This document shows, one piece after another, positions 7,000 to 14,339 of a stretch of 14,849 nucleotides of DNA. The position numbers and the translations under genes were made by a program. Under the pieces are notes generated by a model. The model had not been told where the DNA came from, did no database searches, and saw nothing but the letters and a program-made list of their open reading frames with translations. This stretch comes from Acidobacteriota bacterium. Lineage in GTDB: Bacteria > Acidobacteriota > Vicinamibacteria > Vicinamibacterales > UBA2999. How positions within the stretch are numbered: position 1 is the stretch's first letter; each line of letters begins with the position of its first letter. Location: positions 1-14,849 of the forward strand of contig CANIAI010000016.1 in NCBI GenBank assembly GCA_947465275.1, read 5' to 3'.

Positions 7000-9678
7000 A
7001 TGTTTTTCAGCCGCCTGTCCCCCCCGACCGCCCGAGGCCTCCTCGGCGCCCTGCTCGCCCTCCTGCTCATCCCGGCCCTCAGTGACGCAGCGACGATCGC
7101 CGGACGGGTCACCGACTCGACCGGGTCGGTGCTGCCGGGCGCCCGCGTCGTGCTTCGCGGCGTCGCGACCGGTCAGGAGACCGAGACCGGCACCGATGCG
7201 CAGGGGCAGTATCGGGTGGAGCCGCCGGCGACCGGCGTCTACCTCATCGTCGTCTCGCTGTCCGGCTTCTCCGAGGCGGCACGCACGGTCCTGGTGACCG
7301 ACGCGTCCCAGGCGATCGACCTGCCCGTCCAGCTGGAACTCGGCGGCGTGCTGACCCAGGTGAGCGTGACCGCCGCCCGCGCCGAGCGCGAGTCACGGAC
7401 GATTCCGCTCCACGTGGAATCGCTCTCCCGCGAGTCGATCGCCCAGGGCAACGCGCTGTCGACCGGTGACGCGCTGGCCGGCGTCGCCAACGTGACACCG
7501 GTCGGCAACGGTCCCTTCGGCGTGCGGCCCCGCCTGCGCGGCCTCGACTCGACCCGCCTGCTCGTGCTCGTCGACGGCGAGCGGTTGAATACCGCCCGGC
7601 AGGCGACCGACCGCACGGGAGCCGAGGTGGGTCTCGTCTCGCCCGACGCGATCAGCCGCATCGAGGTGGTCAACGGCGCCGGGACGCTGATGTACGGGTC
7701 CGACGCCCTCGCCGGCACCATCAACATCATCACCAACGAGCCCGGCTTCTCGGCGCGCCGGCTGGCGCTCTACGGCTTCAACGGCTTCTACAGCTCGAAC
7801 GAGCGCGGACGCCGCGGCACCGGCACGGTCGGCATCACGGCGCCGACCTACGCGGTGCGGCTGCAGGCGGGCGCCGAGCGCTTCGACAACTACACGGCCG
7901 GGAAGCTGACGGTCGAAGACACGCGCCCCTACTTCGCCAACGGGCAGCTCCGGCGCGGCGACACGATCGACGACAACTTCGGCTTCACGTTCCGGGCGTT
8001 CCCCGACCCGTTCAACGAACCGTACGTCCGCACGAGCAACGTGGTGCCGGCGTCTGGGGCGGAAGGGCAGTTCGTCAACCTGTCGGGCCTGTTCCGCGTG
8101 GGAGAGCGCCGCAGCGTGCGTGTGCGCTACCAGAGCCGGCGGATGACGAACGTCGGTTTCCCCGACTTCACCCGGCCCTACTTCTTCAACGAGACGTCGC
8201 TCCCGCAGAGCGACCTCGATCGCGTGTCGGCGAAGTACGAGGCGCAGGCGGTGACGCCGTGGCTCGCGAACCTCTCGGTGACCGCGCACTACCAGCGCAC
8301 CGAGCGCACGCTGCAGAACCTGCTGCCGGTGCAGTTCCCGGCCCCGACGGCGGTCACCTTCTTCCCGATCACCGTGTTCCGGCTCGACATCCTGTCGCAG
8401 ACGGCGCAGCGCGTGTGGACGCCCGGTGTCGACGTGCAGGCGGTCTTCACGCCGGTGGCGCGCCACGTCCTCACCACCGGGTTCACCGCGTATCGCGATC
8501 GCAGCAGCGACGTCCGCACGACGTCGACGACGACGTCGATGCTCGGCCAGGTGGCGTTCGGCGCGCGGGGGCCCGCCGCAACGGTCTTCCCGTCGCCGAT
8601 CCGGCTCGGGGCGCCGTCGCTCGCGCGTCCCGTGCGCGTGCCCGACGCCAGCCTGCGTGACATCGCCGTCTTCGCGCAGGACGAGTGGCGCCTGCGGTCG
8701 CGGCTCTCGGTCGTGGCCGGCCTGCGCGGTGACTTCTACCGTGTCGAGAGCCTCGCGACGCCGGGGTACGACGTGGCGGCGCTCGTAGCCGGCGCCCGCC
8801 CCGCCATCGACCCCTCGACGCTGCCTGACGTGAACGGCGACATCTTCACGCGCCGCGCGCTGACGGGTGACATCGGCCTCGTGGCGAACACGGGCGGACA
8901 GGTCAGCCCGTTCCTCCGCTTCGGCCGCAGCTATCGCCACCCGAACCTGGAAGAGATGTTCTTCGCGGGTCCGGCCACTGCCGGCAGCATCGCGCCGAAC
9001 GTGAAGGTGCGTCCCGAGACGGGCAACAACCTCGACTTCGGCACGAAGGTGACGCTGCCGCGTTTCACCGGCGGCGCCTACGTCTTCGTGAACCAGTACA
9101 CGGACTTCGTCGCGCAGGATCTCGTCGTGGCCACCACGCCGGGCGGTCCGCTCGCCCAGGCCTCGAACTACGCCGACGTCCGGATTGCCGGCCTCGAGCT
9201 GTCGGGTTCGGCGCCGTTCTCGACCCGCCCCGGCATCGTGACGCTCTCCGGATCGGGCGCCTTCATGCGGGGCACGATCACCGACGGCACCAACCCGTTG
9301 AACGGCCAGGCGCTCGACGGCGCCCCGGCCGACAACATCAGCCCGACGAAGCTGGTGGGCACGGTGCGGTTCACCGACGCGCGCGGCCGGTTCTGGGCCG
9401 AGTACGGCGTGCGGACGCAGGCCGAGGTGACGCGCATCACCCCGACCCTGCTCGACTCGCCCTTCAAGGTCGCGCAGGACCTGCTCTCGCTCGGCGGGTT
9501 CACCGTGCAGCGCCTGGGCTGGGGTGTCGACCTGTCGCGCGGCCGCGACCGTATGGGGCTGGTGTTCGCTCTCGATAACCTGGCGAACCGCTACTACCGC
9601 GAGCAGTTCCAGTTCGCCCCGGCACGGGGCCGCACCCTGTCGGTGTCGCTCAGCGTGGGCGCCTTCGAGAGTCGCTGA
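7000..9678 (+). CDS. TonB-dependent receptor, classical plug and barrel, heme/siderophore-like
   Basis: The 892-residue protein is a predicted energy-coupled outer-membrane importer. It has a signal peptide (1-30, cleavage near SDA), a CarboxypepD_reg-like domain (about 31-115: IAGRVTDSTGSVLPGARV, TDAQGQYRVEPP), a TonB-box-like LTQVSVTAARAERE (118-131), and a well-conserved plug (about 132-250) with PRLRGLDSTRLLVLVDGERL, AISRIEVVNGAGTLMYGSDA and GTINIIT. The barrel ends with LANRYYREQFQFAPARGRTLSVSLSV. The block YRHPNLEEMF followed by VRPETGNNLDFGTKV resembles the FRAP/NPNL region of heme and hemoglobin receptors, which makes a heme- or siderophore-type ligand likelier than for receptor 1, but the ligand is inference. 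An upstream in-frame GTG (6961) would place the start before the -10-like box and adds residues with no signal character, so ATG 7000 is chosen. No Shine-Dalgarno sequence is present. Confidence 0.93.
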   Translation: MFFSRLSPPTARGLLGALLALLLIPALSDAATIAGRVTDSTGSVLPGARVVLRGVATGQETETGTDAQGQYRVEPPATGVYLIVVSLSGFSEAARTVLVTDASQAIDLPVQLELGGVLTQVSVTAARAERESRTIPLHVESLSRESIAQGNALSTGDALAGVANVTPVGNGPFGVRPRLRGLDSTRLLVLVDGERLNTARQATDRTGAEVGLVSPDAISRIEVVNGAGTLMYGSDALAGTINIITNEPGFSARRLALYGFNGFYSSNERGRRGTGTVGITAPTYAVRLQAGAERFDNYTAGKLTVEDTRPYFANGQLRRGDTIDDNFGFTFRAFPDPFNEPYVRTSNVVPASGAEGQFVNLSGLFRVGERRSVRVRYQSRRMTNVGFPDFTRPYFFNETSLPQSDLDRVSAKYEAQAVTPWLANLSVTAHYQRTERTLQNLLPVQFPAPTAVTFFPITVFRLDILSQTAQRVWTPGVDVQAVFTPVARHVLTTGFTAYRDRSSDVRTTSTTTSMLGQVAFGARGPAATVFPSPIRLGAPSLARPVRVPDASLRDIAVFAQDEWRLRSRLSVVAGLRGDFYRVESLATPGYDVAALVAGARPAIDPSTLPDVNGDIFTRRALTGDIGLVANTGGQVSPFLRFGRSYRHPNLEEMFFAGPATAGSIAPNVKVRPETGNNLDFGTKVTLPRFTGGAYVFVNQYTDFVAQDLVVATTPGGPLAQASNYADVRIAGLELSGSAPFSTRPGIVTLSGSGAFMRGTITDGTNPLNGQALDGAPADNISPTKLVGTVRFTDARGRFWAEYGVRTQAEVTRITPTLLDSPFKVAQDLLSLGGFTVQRLGWGVDLSRGRDRMGLVFALDNLANRYYREQFQFAPARGRTLSVSLSVGAFESR

Positions 9679-9690
9679 CAGAGGCTGGTG

Positions 9691-9696
9691 TATGCT
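9691..9696 (+). promoter_or_regulatory. -10-like box before the DUF4239 gene
   Basis: TATGCT lies 12 bases before the ATG at 9709, with no -35 match at the correct spacing and no Shine-Dalgarno sequence. Only 30 bases separate the receptor 2 stop from this ATG and no hairpin lies between, so read-through from the receptor gene is also possible. Confidence 0.35.
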
Positions 9697-9708
9697 GGCC
9701 GGCGATCC

Positions 9709-10557
9709 ATGTCGCCGATGGCCCAGCGCAGCCTGATCCTGCTCACCGCGGTGGTCCTCGCCCTCGCCGGCATGCTGCTGGTGAGGCGCCGGACCTCCCA
9801 CGACGAGCTCAAGGAGAACACCGATTTCGCGGCGCTCTCGTACGCGATCATCGGCGCCGTGTACGGCGTCTATCTCGCCTTCACGATCGTCGTCGTCTGG
9901 GATCAGTTCGGCGAGGCCGAGCAGAACGCCGCTTCAGAGGCGGTCTACATCAGCCAGGTGTGGCGCGATGTGCAGGTGCTGCCGGCCGAGGCCCGCATGG
10001 CCGTCGAGGCGACGTTGATCGGCTACGCCGACTCCGTGATTCAGCACGAATGGCCGTCGATGGCCGCGGACCGCATCCCCAGCCCGGTGACCGCCGCGAC
10101 CTACGAGGCACTCTGGCGTCAGTTGTACGCCGTGCGGCCGCTGGTCACCGCTCCGGGCGACCAGGCGTTCTTCAACGAGGCGGTCGTGCAGATGAACGCC
10201 CTCGGGATGAGCCGTCGCCTGCGCCTGCTCTCCGCCTCGGCGGAGCTGCCGGCGATCATGTGGGACCTGCTCGTCGTCGGCGGCCTGGTGACCGTCGTGT
10301 TCACGTACGCGATTGGCACCCGCTCGGTGCTCGTCCAGGGGCTGATGACGGCCGCCGTCGCGGGACTGGTGGTGTTCAGCCTGCTCATCGTGGCGGCGCT
10401 CCAGCACCCGTTCCAGGGTGACGTCGCCGTGACACCCGAGGCGATGCAGGGCGTGCGCGACTCATTCGAGCAGCGCCGTGCCGAGCACCTCGACGGGGTG
10501 CCGGGCGCGCCCGCCGTGCAGCAGACCGTGGCGCCGGCACCCGCAGCGGGGCGGTAG
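9709..10557 (+). CDS. DUF4239-family membrane protein
   Basis: The 282-residue protein has four predicted membrane helices, at about residues 8-26, 43-65, 183-203 and 208-231. Between helices 2 and 3 is a soluble section of about 115 residues, and the tail is rich in Ala and Pro. The arrangement and the blocks YAIIGAVYGVYLAFTIVVVWDQF, with WDLLVVGGLVTVVFTY and HPFQGDVAVTPEAM near the end, match DUF4239, a bestrophin-like family of unknown function. Bestrophins are anion channels, so ion conduction is possible but unproven. Three in-frame starts exist: GTG 9688, ATG 9709 and ATG 9718. The first overlaps the -10-like box, so 9709 is preferred. The stop is 15 bases before the sigma factor gene, so the two are probably co-transcribed, and it could be a partner or regulator of that factor. 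Confidence 0.85.
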   Translation: MSPMAQRSLILLTAVVLALAGMLLVRRRTSHDELKENTDFAALSYAIIGAVYGVYLAFTIVVVWDQFGEAEQNAASEAVYISQVWRDVQVLPAEARMAVEATLIGYADSVIQHEWPSMAADRIPSPVTAATYEALWRQLYAVRPLVTAPGDQAFFNEAVVQMNALGMSRRLRLLSASAELPAIMWDLLVVGGLVTVVFTYAIGTRSVLVQGLMTAAVAGLVVFSLLIVAALQHPFQGDVAVTPEAMQGVRDSFEQRRAEHLDGVPGAPAVQQTVAPAPAAGR

Positions 10558-10561
10558 CCTC

Positions 10562-10566
10562 GAGGA
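10562..10566 (+). promoter_or_regulatory. Shine-Dalgarno of the sigma factor gene
   Basis: GAGGA lies six bases before the ATG at 10573, within the 15-base gap after the DUF4239 stop. It supports this start and independent ribosome entry inside a two-gene transcript. Confidence 0.7.
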
Positions 10567-10572
10567 CGCTCG

Positions 10573-11190
10573 ATGTCCGACTCCCCGCAGCCTCCCGGCC
10601 GTCGTCCTGGCGCCACGCCGGCTCCGGCGCGCGATCCGCAGATCACCCAGCTGCTCCGGCTCTGGAGCGGCGGCGACCGTGGTGCGCTCGACCAGCTCGC
10701 GTCGGTCGTGTATGAGGAACTGCGGAAGGTGGCGCGCACGTACCTCTCGCGCGAACGGCGCGAGCACACCCTGCAGCCGACCGCGCTCGTGAACGAGGCG
10801 TTCTTCCGGTTGGTGGACCAGCGCGTCAGCTGGCAGAACCGGGCGCAGTTCTTCGGCATCGCCGCGCAGTGCATGCGCCGCATCCTCGTCGACTACGCGC
10901 GGCGGCGGCAGGCGAGCAAGCGCGGTTCGGGCGAGGCGGCCGTCGAGCTCGACGAGTCGGCGATTGCCGCGACCTGGGGATCCCCCGAAGCGCTGCTCGA
11001 ACTGGACATGGCGCTCGAGAAACTGGCGCAGGAACATCCGCGCGCGGCCCGCCTCGCCGAGCTGCACTACTTTGGCGGGCTGACCGTCGACGAAGCCGCG
11101 GTGGTCGTCGAGGTGTCGCCCCCCACGGTGAAGCGGGATCTGCGGCTCGCGCGCCAGTTCCTCGGGTTCTACCTGCGCCGCAGCGCCTGA
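10573..11190 (+). CDS. ECF RNA polymerase sigma factor, acidobacterial Sig-70_X6 type
   Basis: The 205-residue cytoplasmic protein would direct RNA polymerase to a specific promoter set. After a Pro/Arg-rich N-terminus (1-22), region 2 spans about 24-115 (ITQLLRLWSGGDRGALDQL, LQPTALVNEAFFRLVDQ, AQFFGIAAQCMRRILVDYAR). A linker follows, then region 4 spans about 145-200 with the helix-turn-helix LTVDEAAVVVEVSPPTVKRDL. The HTLQPTALVNEAFFRLV and FFGIAAQCMRRILVDYARRR blocks are those of the TIGR02999 acidobacterial ECF family. Members often lack a classical anti-sigma factor and are frequently encoded near Ser/Thr kinases. Here no anti-sigma gene is adjacent, the upstream neighbour is a DUF4239 membrane protein, and a membrane Ser/Thr kinase gene lies about 1.1 kb away on the other strand. 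The last 22 bases overlap the 3' end of the convergent protease gene. Confidence 0.95.
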   Translation: MSDSPQPPGRRPGATPAPARDPQITQLLRLWSGGDRGALDQLASVVYEELRKVARTYLSRERREHTLQPTALVNEAFFRLVDQRVSWQNRAQFFGIAAQCMRRILVDYARRRQASKRGSGEAAVELDESAIAATWGSPEALLELDMALEKLAQEHPRAARLAELHYFGGLTVDEAAVVVEVSPPTVKRDLRLARQFLGFYLRRSA

Positions 11191-11801
11191 GCGGGCGCGA
11201 GCACCGGTCCGACCATCACCAAGCGAGGCGTCCGGCCGCCACCCGGGATGTCACGCGCCGGCGTGAGCTTCCGCGCGGACCAGTACCGCAGTTCGGCCCA
11301 CTCGTCGGCCTGCCCCGACTTCTGGGCGTTCAGCACCCGGCAGCCATCACCATCATGATGCCGTCCGATGCCCGGCGGCCGCACCGGTGTCGGATCGCGG
11401 AAGTGCACGCGCGCCTGTCGCCCCTGGCGCGTCACCCCGCGCACGACCACCCAGTGCGGCGGCTGCGGCGTTCCGCCGTACAGCAGCGCGACGGCCGGCA
11501 GGCCGGCCCCGCCCACCACGGCATCGACGTAGGTCATCGCGTCATCGAACCCGGCCGGACCGGCCGCGAAGAGGTGCGGTGCGTACAGGACCGGCCCCGG
11601 TACGACGTGGGCGTTGATCATCGCCGCCATCTGCGACGGAGAGGTGGCCCAGCCCGGCGCACCGGGTCCCTTGACCGCGGCGAGCGCCCGCTGGGAGGGG
11701 AGGGCGCCGCGCAGGTGGCGAACCACCATCTGCGCGCACGCCTCACCACAGCGCTCAGGCCCGTCCTGCAGGTGGATGGGCACGTCGAGCAGCGCCTGCA
11801 C
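11169..11801 (-). CDS. C39/papain-like cysteine protease
   Basis: The 210-residue protein looks like a papain-fold cysteine peptidase of the C39-like/AvrRpt2-like group. A glutamine (Gln12) six residues before the catalytic-type Cys18 in LQDGPERCGEACAQM fits the oxyanion Gln plus nucleophile. His116 in PPHWVVVRGV and Asp136 in VHFRDPTP complete the expected triad order. An extra loop after the Asp (GRHHDGDGC, 146-154) and a basic C-terminus are unusual. No signal peptide or membrane helix is visible, so it probably acts in the cytoplasm, unlike the ABC-transporter-fused C39 bacteriocin peptidases. The start is GTG at 11801, with AGGAG eight bases upstream, overlapping the TAG of the preceding gene. 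The 12-base junction (11802-11812) strongly suggests translation together with the small protein upstream. Substrate unknown; the upstream partner is the obvious candidate. Confidence 0.8.
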   Translation of the reverse strand: MQALLDVPIHLQDGPERCGEACAQMVVRHLRGALPSQRALAAVKGPGAPGWATSPSQMAAMINAHVVPGPVLYAPHLFAAGPAGFDDAMTYVDAVVGGAGLPAVALLYGGTPQPPHWVVVRGVTRQGRQARVHFRDPTPVRPPGIGRHHDGDGCRVLNAQKSGQADEWAELRYWSARKLTPARDIPGGGRTPRLVMVGPVLAPAQALRRR

Positions 11802-11809
11802 CGACGCCG

Positions 11810-11814
11810 CTCCT
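11810..11814 (-). promoter_or_regulatory. Shine-Dalgarno of the protease gene overlapping a stop codon
   Basis: Read on the minus strand, TAGGAG joins the TAG stop of the small upstream gene to an AGGAG eight bases before the GTG at 11801. It supports the GTG start and translational coupling. Confidence 0.7.
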
Positions 11815-12226
11815 AGTAGTCGCAGTAGCCGCCGGCGCCGGCCTTGAGGCGCGCCGCCCGGCAGGTCTTGTCACGCGCCACGCGGCGCGCCGCGGTCTGG
11901 GCGTGGTCCACCGTGACCTCGATCATCCCGTTCCCGGGGGCGCTCTCCATCGCGAGGCTGGCGGTGGTGGCGCCGAGCATCGCGCAGCGCGCGAGTACCG
12001 TGTTGCGGTCACGACCGTCCCAGTCGGCCGTCTCACGGCGCATCGCCACGCGGATCGAGCGGGAGTAACGGTCGAGCCAGAACTGCATCGCCTGGTTGCT
12101 CACGAAGTACTCGCGCGAGCCGAGCGCCTGCTCGAGCCCCTTCGCGGTGTAGAACGCGCACTCCGCGATCACCTTCGCGGTCTTCACGGTCATCGGGCCG
12201 GGTCTGTCGGTCTGCATCTGCGCCAT
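11813..12226 (-). CDS. Small protein of unknown function ending in GGYCDY
   Basis: The 137-residue protein matches no family I recognise. It has no signal peptide or membrane helix. Residues 14-62 (TVKTAKVIAECAFYTAKGLE, SREYFVSNQAMQFWLDRYSR) look like amphipathic helices. The middle contains RNTVLARCAMLGATTASLAM, and residues 101-110 are MIEVTVDHAQ, a likely beta strand. The C-terminus is basic and then ends LKAGAGGYCDY. Four cysteines are present (23, 81, 122, 135). Gly132-Gly133 followed by YCDY resembles a cleavage site because C39-type peptidases cut after Gly-Gly, but in bacteriocin precursors that motif ends an N-terminal leader, not the C-terminus. The start is ATG 12226, with GGAGGAG ending six bases upstream. 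It lies between the kinase and protease genes, 11 bases before the latter, and could be the substrate of either. Confidence 0.8.
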   Translation of the reverse strand: MAQMQTDRPGPMTVKTAKVIAECAFYTAKGLEQALGSREYFVSNQAMQFWLDRYSRSIRVAMRRETADWDGRDRNTVLARCAMLGATTASLAMESAPGNGMIEVTVDHAQTAARRVARDKTCRAARLKAGAGGYCDY

Positions 12227-12232
12227 CGTCGT

Positions 12233-12239
12233 CTCCTCC
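12233..12239 (-). promoter_or_regulatory. Shine-Dalgarno of the small GGYCDY protein gene
   Basis: On the minus strand GGAGGAG ends six bases before the ATG at 12226. The 78-base interval to the kinase stop (12227-12304) shows no clear terminator and no clear promoter, so co-transcription with the kinase gene is likely. Confidence 0.75.
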
Positions 12240-12304
12240 GGACGGAACCTCCGTGGCTCCGATCCGGGTAAACGCGCGAGTCGGCAAAAGTGAACAGGCG
12301 GCGG

Positions 12305-14299
12305 TCAGGCGGCGTGCGACGCGTGCAGCCGTTCCAGCCGATGCAGGAAGTCGCGGGCGGACACGGGGCGGTCGGCGGGGTCGGCGGCGAGGGCGTGATC
12401 GAAGAAGGCGGCGAGCGGCAGGCTCGCCCACGGACGACTGTCAGCCGCGGCGCGTACGCGTCCGTACGTCTCGCCCACGTGCTCGCCCTGCAGCGGATTC
12501 CGGCCGTGCAGGCATTCGAGCAGCACGACCCCGAGGGCCCACAGGGCGTAGGCGACCGACATCGGCGCGCCATCGAACGCCTCGGGCGGCAGGTAGCCGG
12601 TGGTGCCGGCGAAGATACCGGTCTCGGTACGGAACAGCTCCTGGTCGACCGTCGTCGAGGCGTCGGCATCGATGGTGCGGGTGAGGCCGAAGTCGAGCAG
12701 CTTGATCTCGCCGGTTCCCGAGAAGCCGATGTTCGACGGCTTCACGTCGCGGTGCAGCAGCCCCGACTCGTGCAGCGTCGTGAGCCCCCTGGTGACGGCG
12801 GCGACCACGTCGACCGCCTGGCCCACGGTGAGCGGACCCTCCTTCAGCCGCTCGGCCAGTGTCCCGCCCTCGAGCAGCTCGACGATCAGGAACGGGCGGT
12901 TGTGCCAGGTTTCGAGTCCGTAGATGCCGGCGAGACCGGCGCCCGACACCTGGGCCATCGCCTGGGCCTCGCGCCGCAGGCGCGGGAACTGGCGCGTGTC
13001 GCCGGCCGGCAGCGTCTTGATGGCCACCTGCCGGTGCAGGGCGAGGTCGGACGCCTGGTAGACCACTCCCATTCCGCCGCGTCCCAGCCGTGACACCACG
13101 TCGTACTTCCCCGCGAGCACCTTGGGGACGTCAGACTCCTCGAGCAGATCGCCGCAGGGGCAGAAGATCAGGCTGCCGCCCCACACGCGTCCGCAGGTCG
13201 GGCACTCACGTGCGGGCTCGTCGCCCACGCGGCTGCGCAGCGTCAGGCCGGGAATCTCAGCGCTTGGCGTCACCACCCACCGATCGATAACGCGCAGGAG
13301 CTGCGGGCGGCGGCTCACGGCGACGGCGGCGAGCAGCGAGATCGTGAAGGCCAGCAGAGACCCGGGCCTGAGCAGGAGCGACGCGTCGGCATCCGGCGTG
13401 GCGCCGAAGACGCGCAGCACGATGGCCAGCGGCACCGTCACGAGCAGCAGCAGCGTCGTGCGGGCCGTGAGCCCGTAGACGACGACGCCGGCGACGCGCG
13501 ACACGCTGCCCAGTCCGGCCAGCACCGCCCAGGCAGTGGTGAACGGGATGGTGAGGAGCGCGCCGAGGACGGCGGTCGTCAGCGTGCCCCGTCCGAGCGC
13601 GGCGACCACGACCTCAGCGTGCCAGCGCGGGAACAGCGCCTCGAGCACGATGTCGATCGCGATCGGCAGCGCGCCGGCCATGAAGGCGAGGGCGAACGCG
13701 AGGACGCGGCCGCGGTCGGCGGTGGCCGACACCGAGGCCCGTCGCACCAGGTGCGCCCCGCAGAACAGCGTCGAGATCATCAGGAGCGGCCAGTAGGCGG
13801 CGTAGATGCCCGGCCACGCGAGACGGTCGAGGACGATCGACGCGCAGGCGAAGACGACCACCATCCAGGTGGCCGCGGTCGCCTCATGCGCGAGCCCACG
13901 CGGGCGCTCCCGGTCGGCCGGCGTCGGGAACACGCAGCTGAAATGCCAGAAGGCCACGGGGATGGCGGCGTCGAGGCGGAGGTCGTCCAGCACGCCCACG
14001 ACGAGCGGCGACAGCACCGGGGCGCCGTTATGGATGAGGACGCGCGAGAACGACGCCGCGACGAACAGGAAGAGCGTCCCGAGCCATCGTTCCGCCGGAG
14101 CGCTGCGGCGGGCGAGCAGCACGGCGCCGCAGCCGCCGAAGCCGATGACGATGGCCGCCGCGTTCCAGACCTGGGCGCCCCAGGTCGGCAGGTCGCGCGC
14201 ATCGATCCCGGCGATCAGGCCGAGCAGCCACACGACCACGCCGAGCAGTACCTTGGCACCAGCCAGGGACACCACGAAGACGAGCGTGGGGGGCGGCAT
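12305..14299 (-). CDS. Polytopic membrane Ser/Thr protein kinase with zinc-ribbon linker
   Basis: The 664-residue protein has about 9-10 membrane helices in residues 5-330. A cytoplasmic zinc-ribbon-like motif follows (CPTC at 366-369 and CPCG at 380-383). A Hanks-type kinase domain fills about residues 400-664: GRGGMG (406-411), VAIK with Lys428, HRDVKPSN (516-523, catalytic Asp518), DFG (536-538), TGYLPPE, and DRP near the end. This order is the reverse of PknB-like receptors, where the kinase is N-terminal. The near-invariant Asp of helix F is replaced by Ala585 (in YALWALG), although all catalytic residues are present. It is predicted to phosphorylate Ser/Thr on cytoplasmic partners in response to a membrane or envelope signal. 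The frame continues upstream to 14806, but those codons are antisense to the repeat lipoprotein; ATG 14299 begins the first membrane helix and follows a -10-like box. It heads the leftward three-gene set. Confidence 0.92.
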   Translation of the reverse strand: MPPPTLVFVVSLAGAKVLLGVVVWLLGLIAGIDARDLPTWGAQVWNAAAIVIGFGGCGAVLLARRSAPAERWLGTLFLFVAASFSRVLIHNGAPVLSPLVVGVLDDLRLDAAIPVAFWHFSCVFPTPADRERPRGLAHEATAATWMVVVFACASIVLDRLAWPGIYAAYWPLLMISTLFCGAHLVRRASVSATADRGRVLAFALAFMAGALPIAIDIVLEALFPRWHAEVVVAALGRGTLTTAVLGALLTIPFTTAWAVLAGLGSVSRVAGVVVYGLTARTTLLLLVTVPLAIVLRVFGATPDADASLLLRPGSLLAFTISLLAAVAVSRRPQLLRVIDRWVVTPSAEIPGLTLRSRVGDEPARECPTCGRVWGGSLIFCPCGDLLEESDVPKVLAGKYDVVSRLGRGGMGVVYQASDLALHRQVAIKTLPAGDTRQFPRLRREAQAMAQVSGAGLAGIYGLETWHNRPFLIVELLEGGTLAERLKEGPLTVGQAVDVVAAVTRGLTTLHESGLLHRDVKPSNIGFSGTGEIKLLDFGLTRTIDADASTTVDQELFRTETGIFAGTTGYLPPEAFDGAPMSVAYALWALGVVLLECLHGRNPLQGEHVGETYGRVRAAADSRPWASLPLAAFFDHALAADPADRPVSARDFLHRLERLHASHAA

Positions 14300-14313
14300 C
14301 TGGGGAGGCCCGC

Positions 14314-14322
14314 AGGATATCA
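14314..14322 (-). promoter_or_regulatory. Extended -10 promoter of the kinase gene
   Basis: On the minus strand the sequence reads TGATATCCT, a TATCCT box with the TGn extension, preceded by a short T-run. It lies 14 bases before the ATG at 14299, leaving a leader of roughly eight bases with no Shine-Dalgarno sequence. Confidence 0.5.
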
Positions 14323-14339
14323 AAAACCGTGCAGCCCGG

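Noticed and set aside
8509..8541. Repetitive ACGTCGACGACG-like stretch
   Set aside because: It encodes a short Thr/Ser loop in the receptor 2 barrel; local codon repetition, not a separate element.
7393..9801. Long minus-strand open frame opposite TonB receptor 2
   Set aside because: Same antisense effect: Arg- and His-rich translation with no recognisable fold, fully overlapping a well-supported receptor.
11341..11362. CATCACCATCATGATG motif near the end of the protease gene
   Set aside because: It encodes HHDGDG in frame with the protease; its small palindrome is too short to treat as a regulatory site, and metal binding would be a guess.
12227..12304. Possible promoter or terminator between the kinase and small-protein genes
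   Set aside because: No TAnnnT box at the usual distance and no clear hairpin were found on the minus strand, so the gap is treated as operon-internal.
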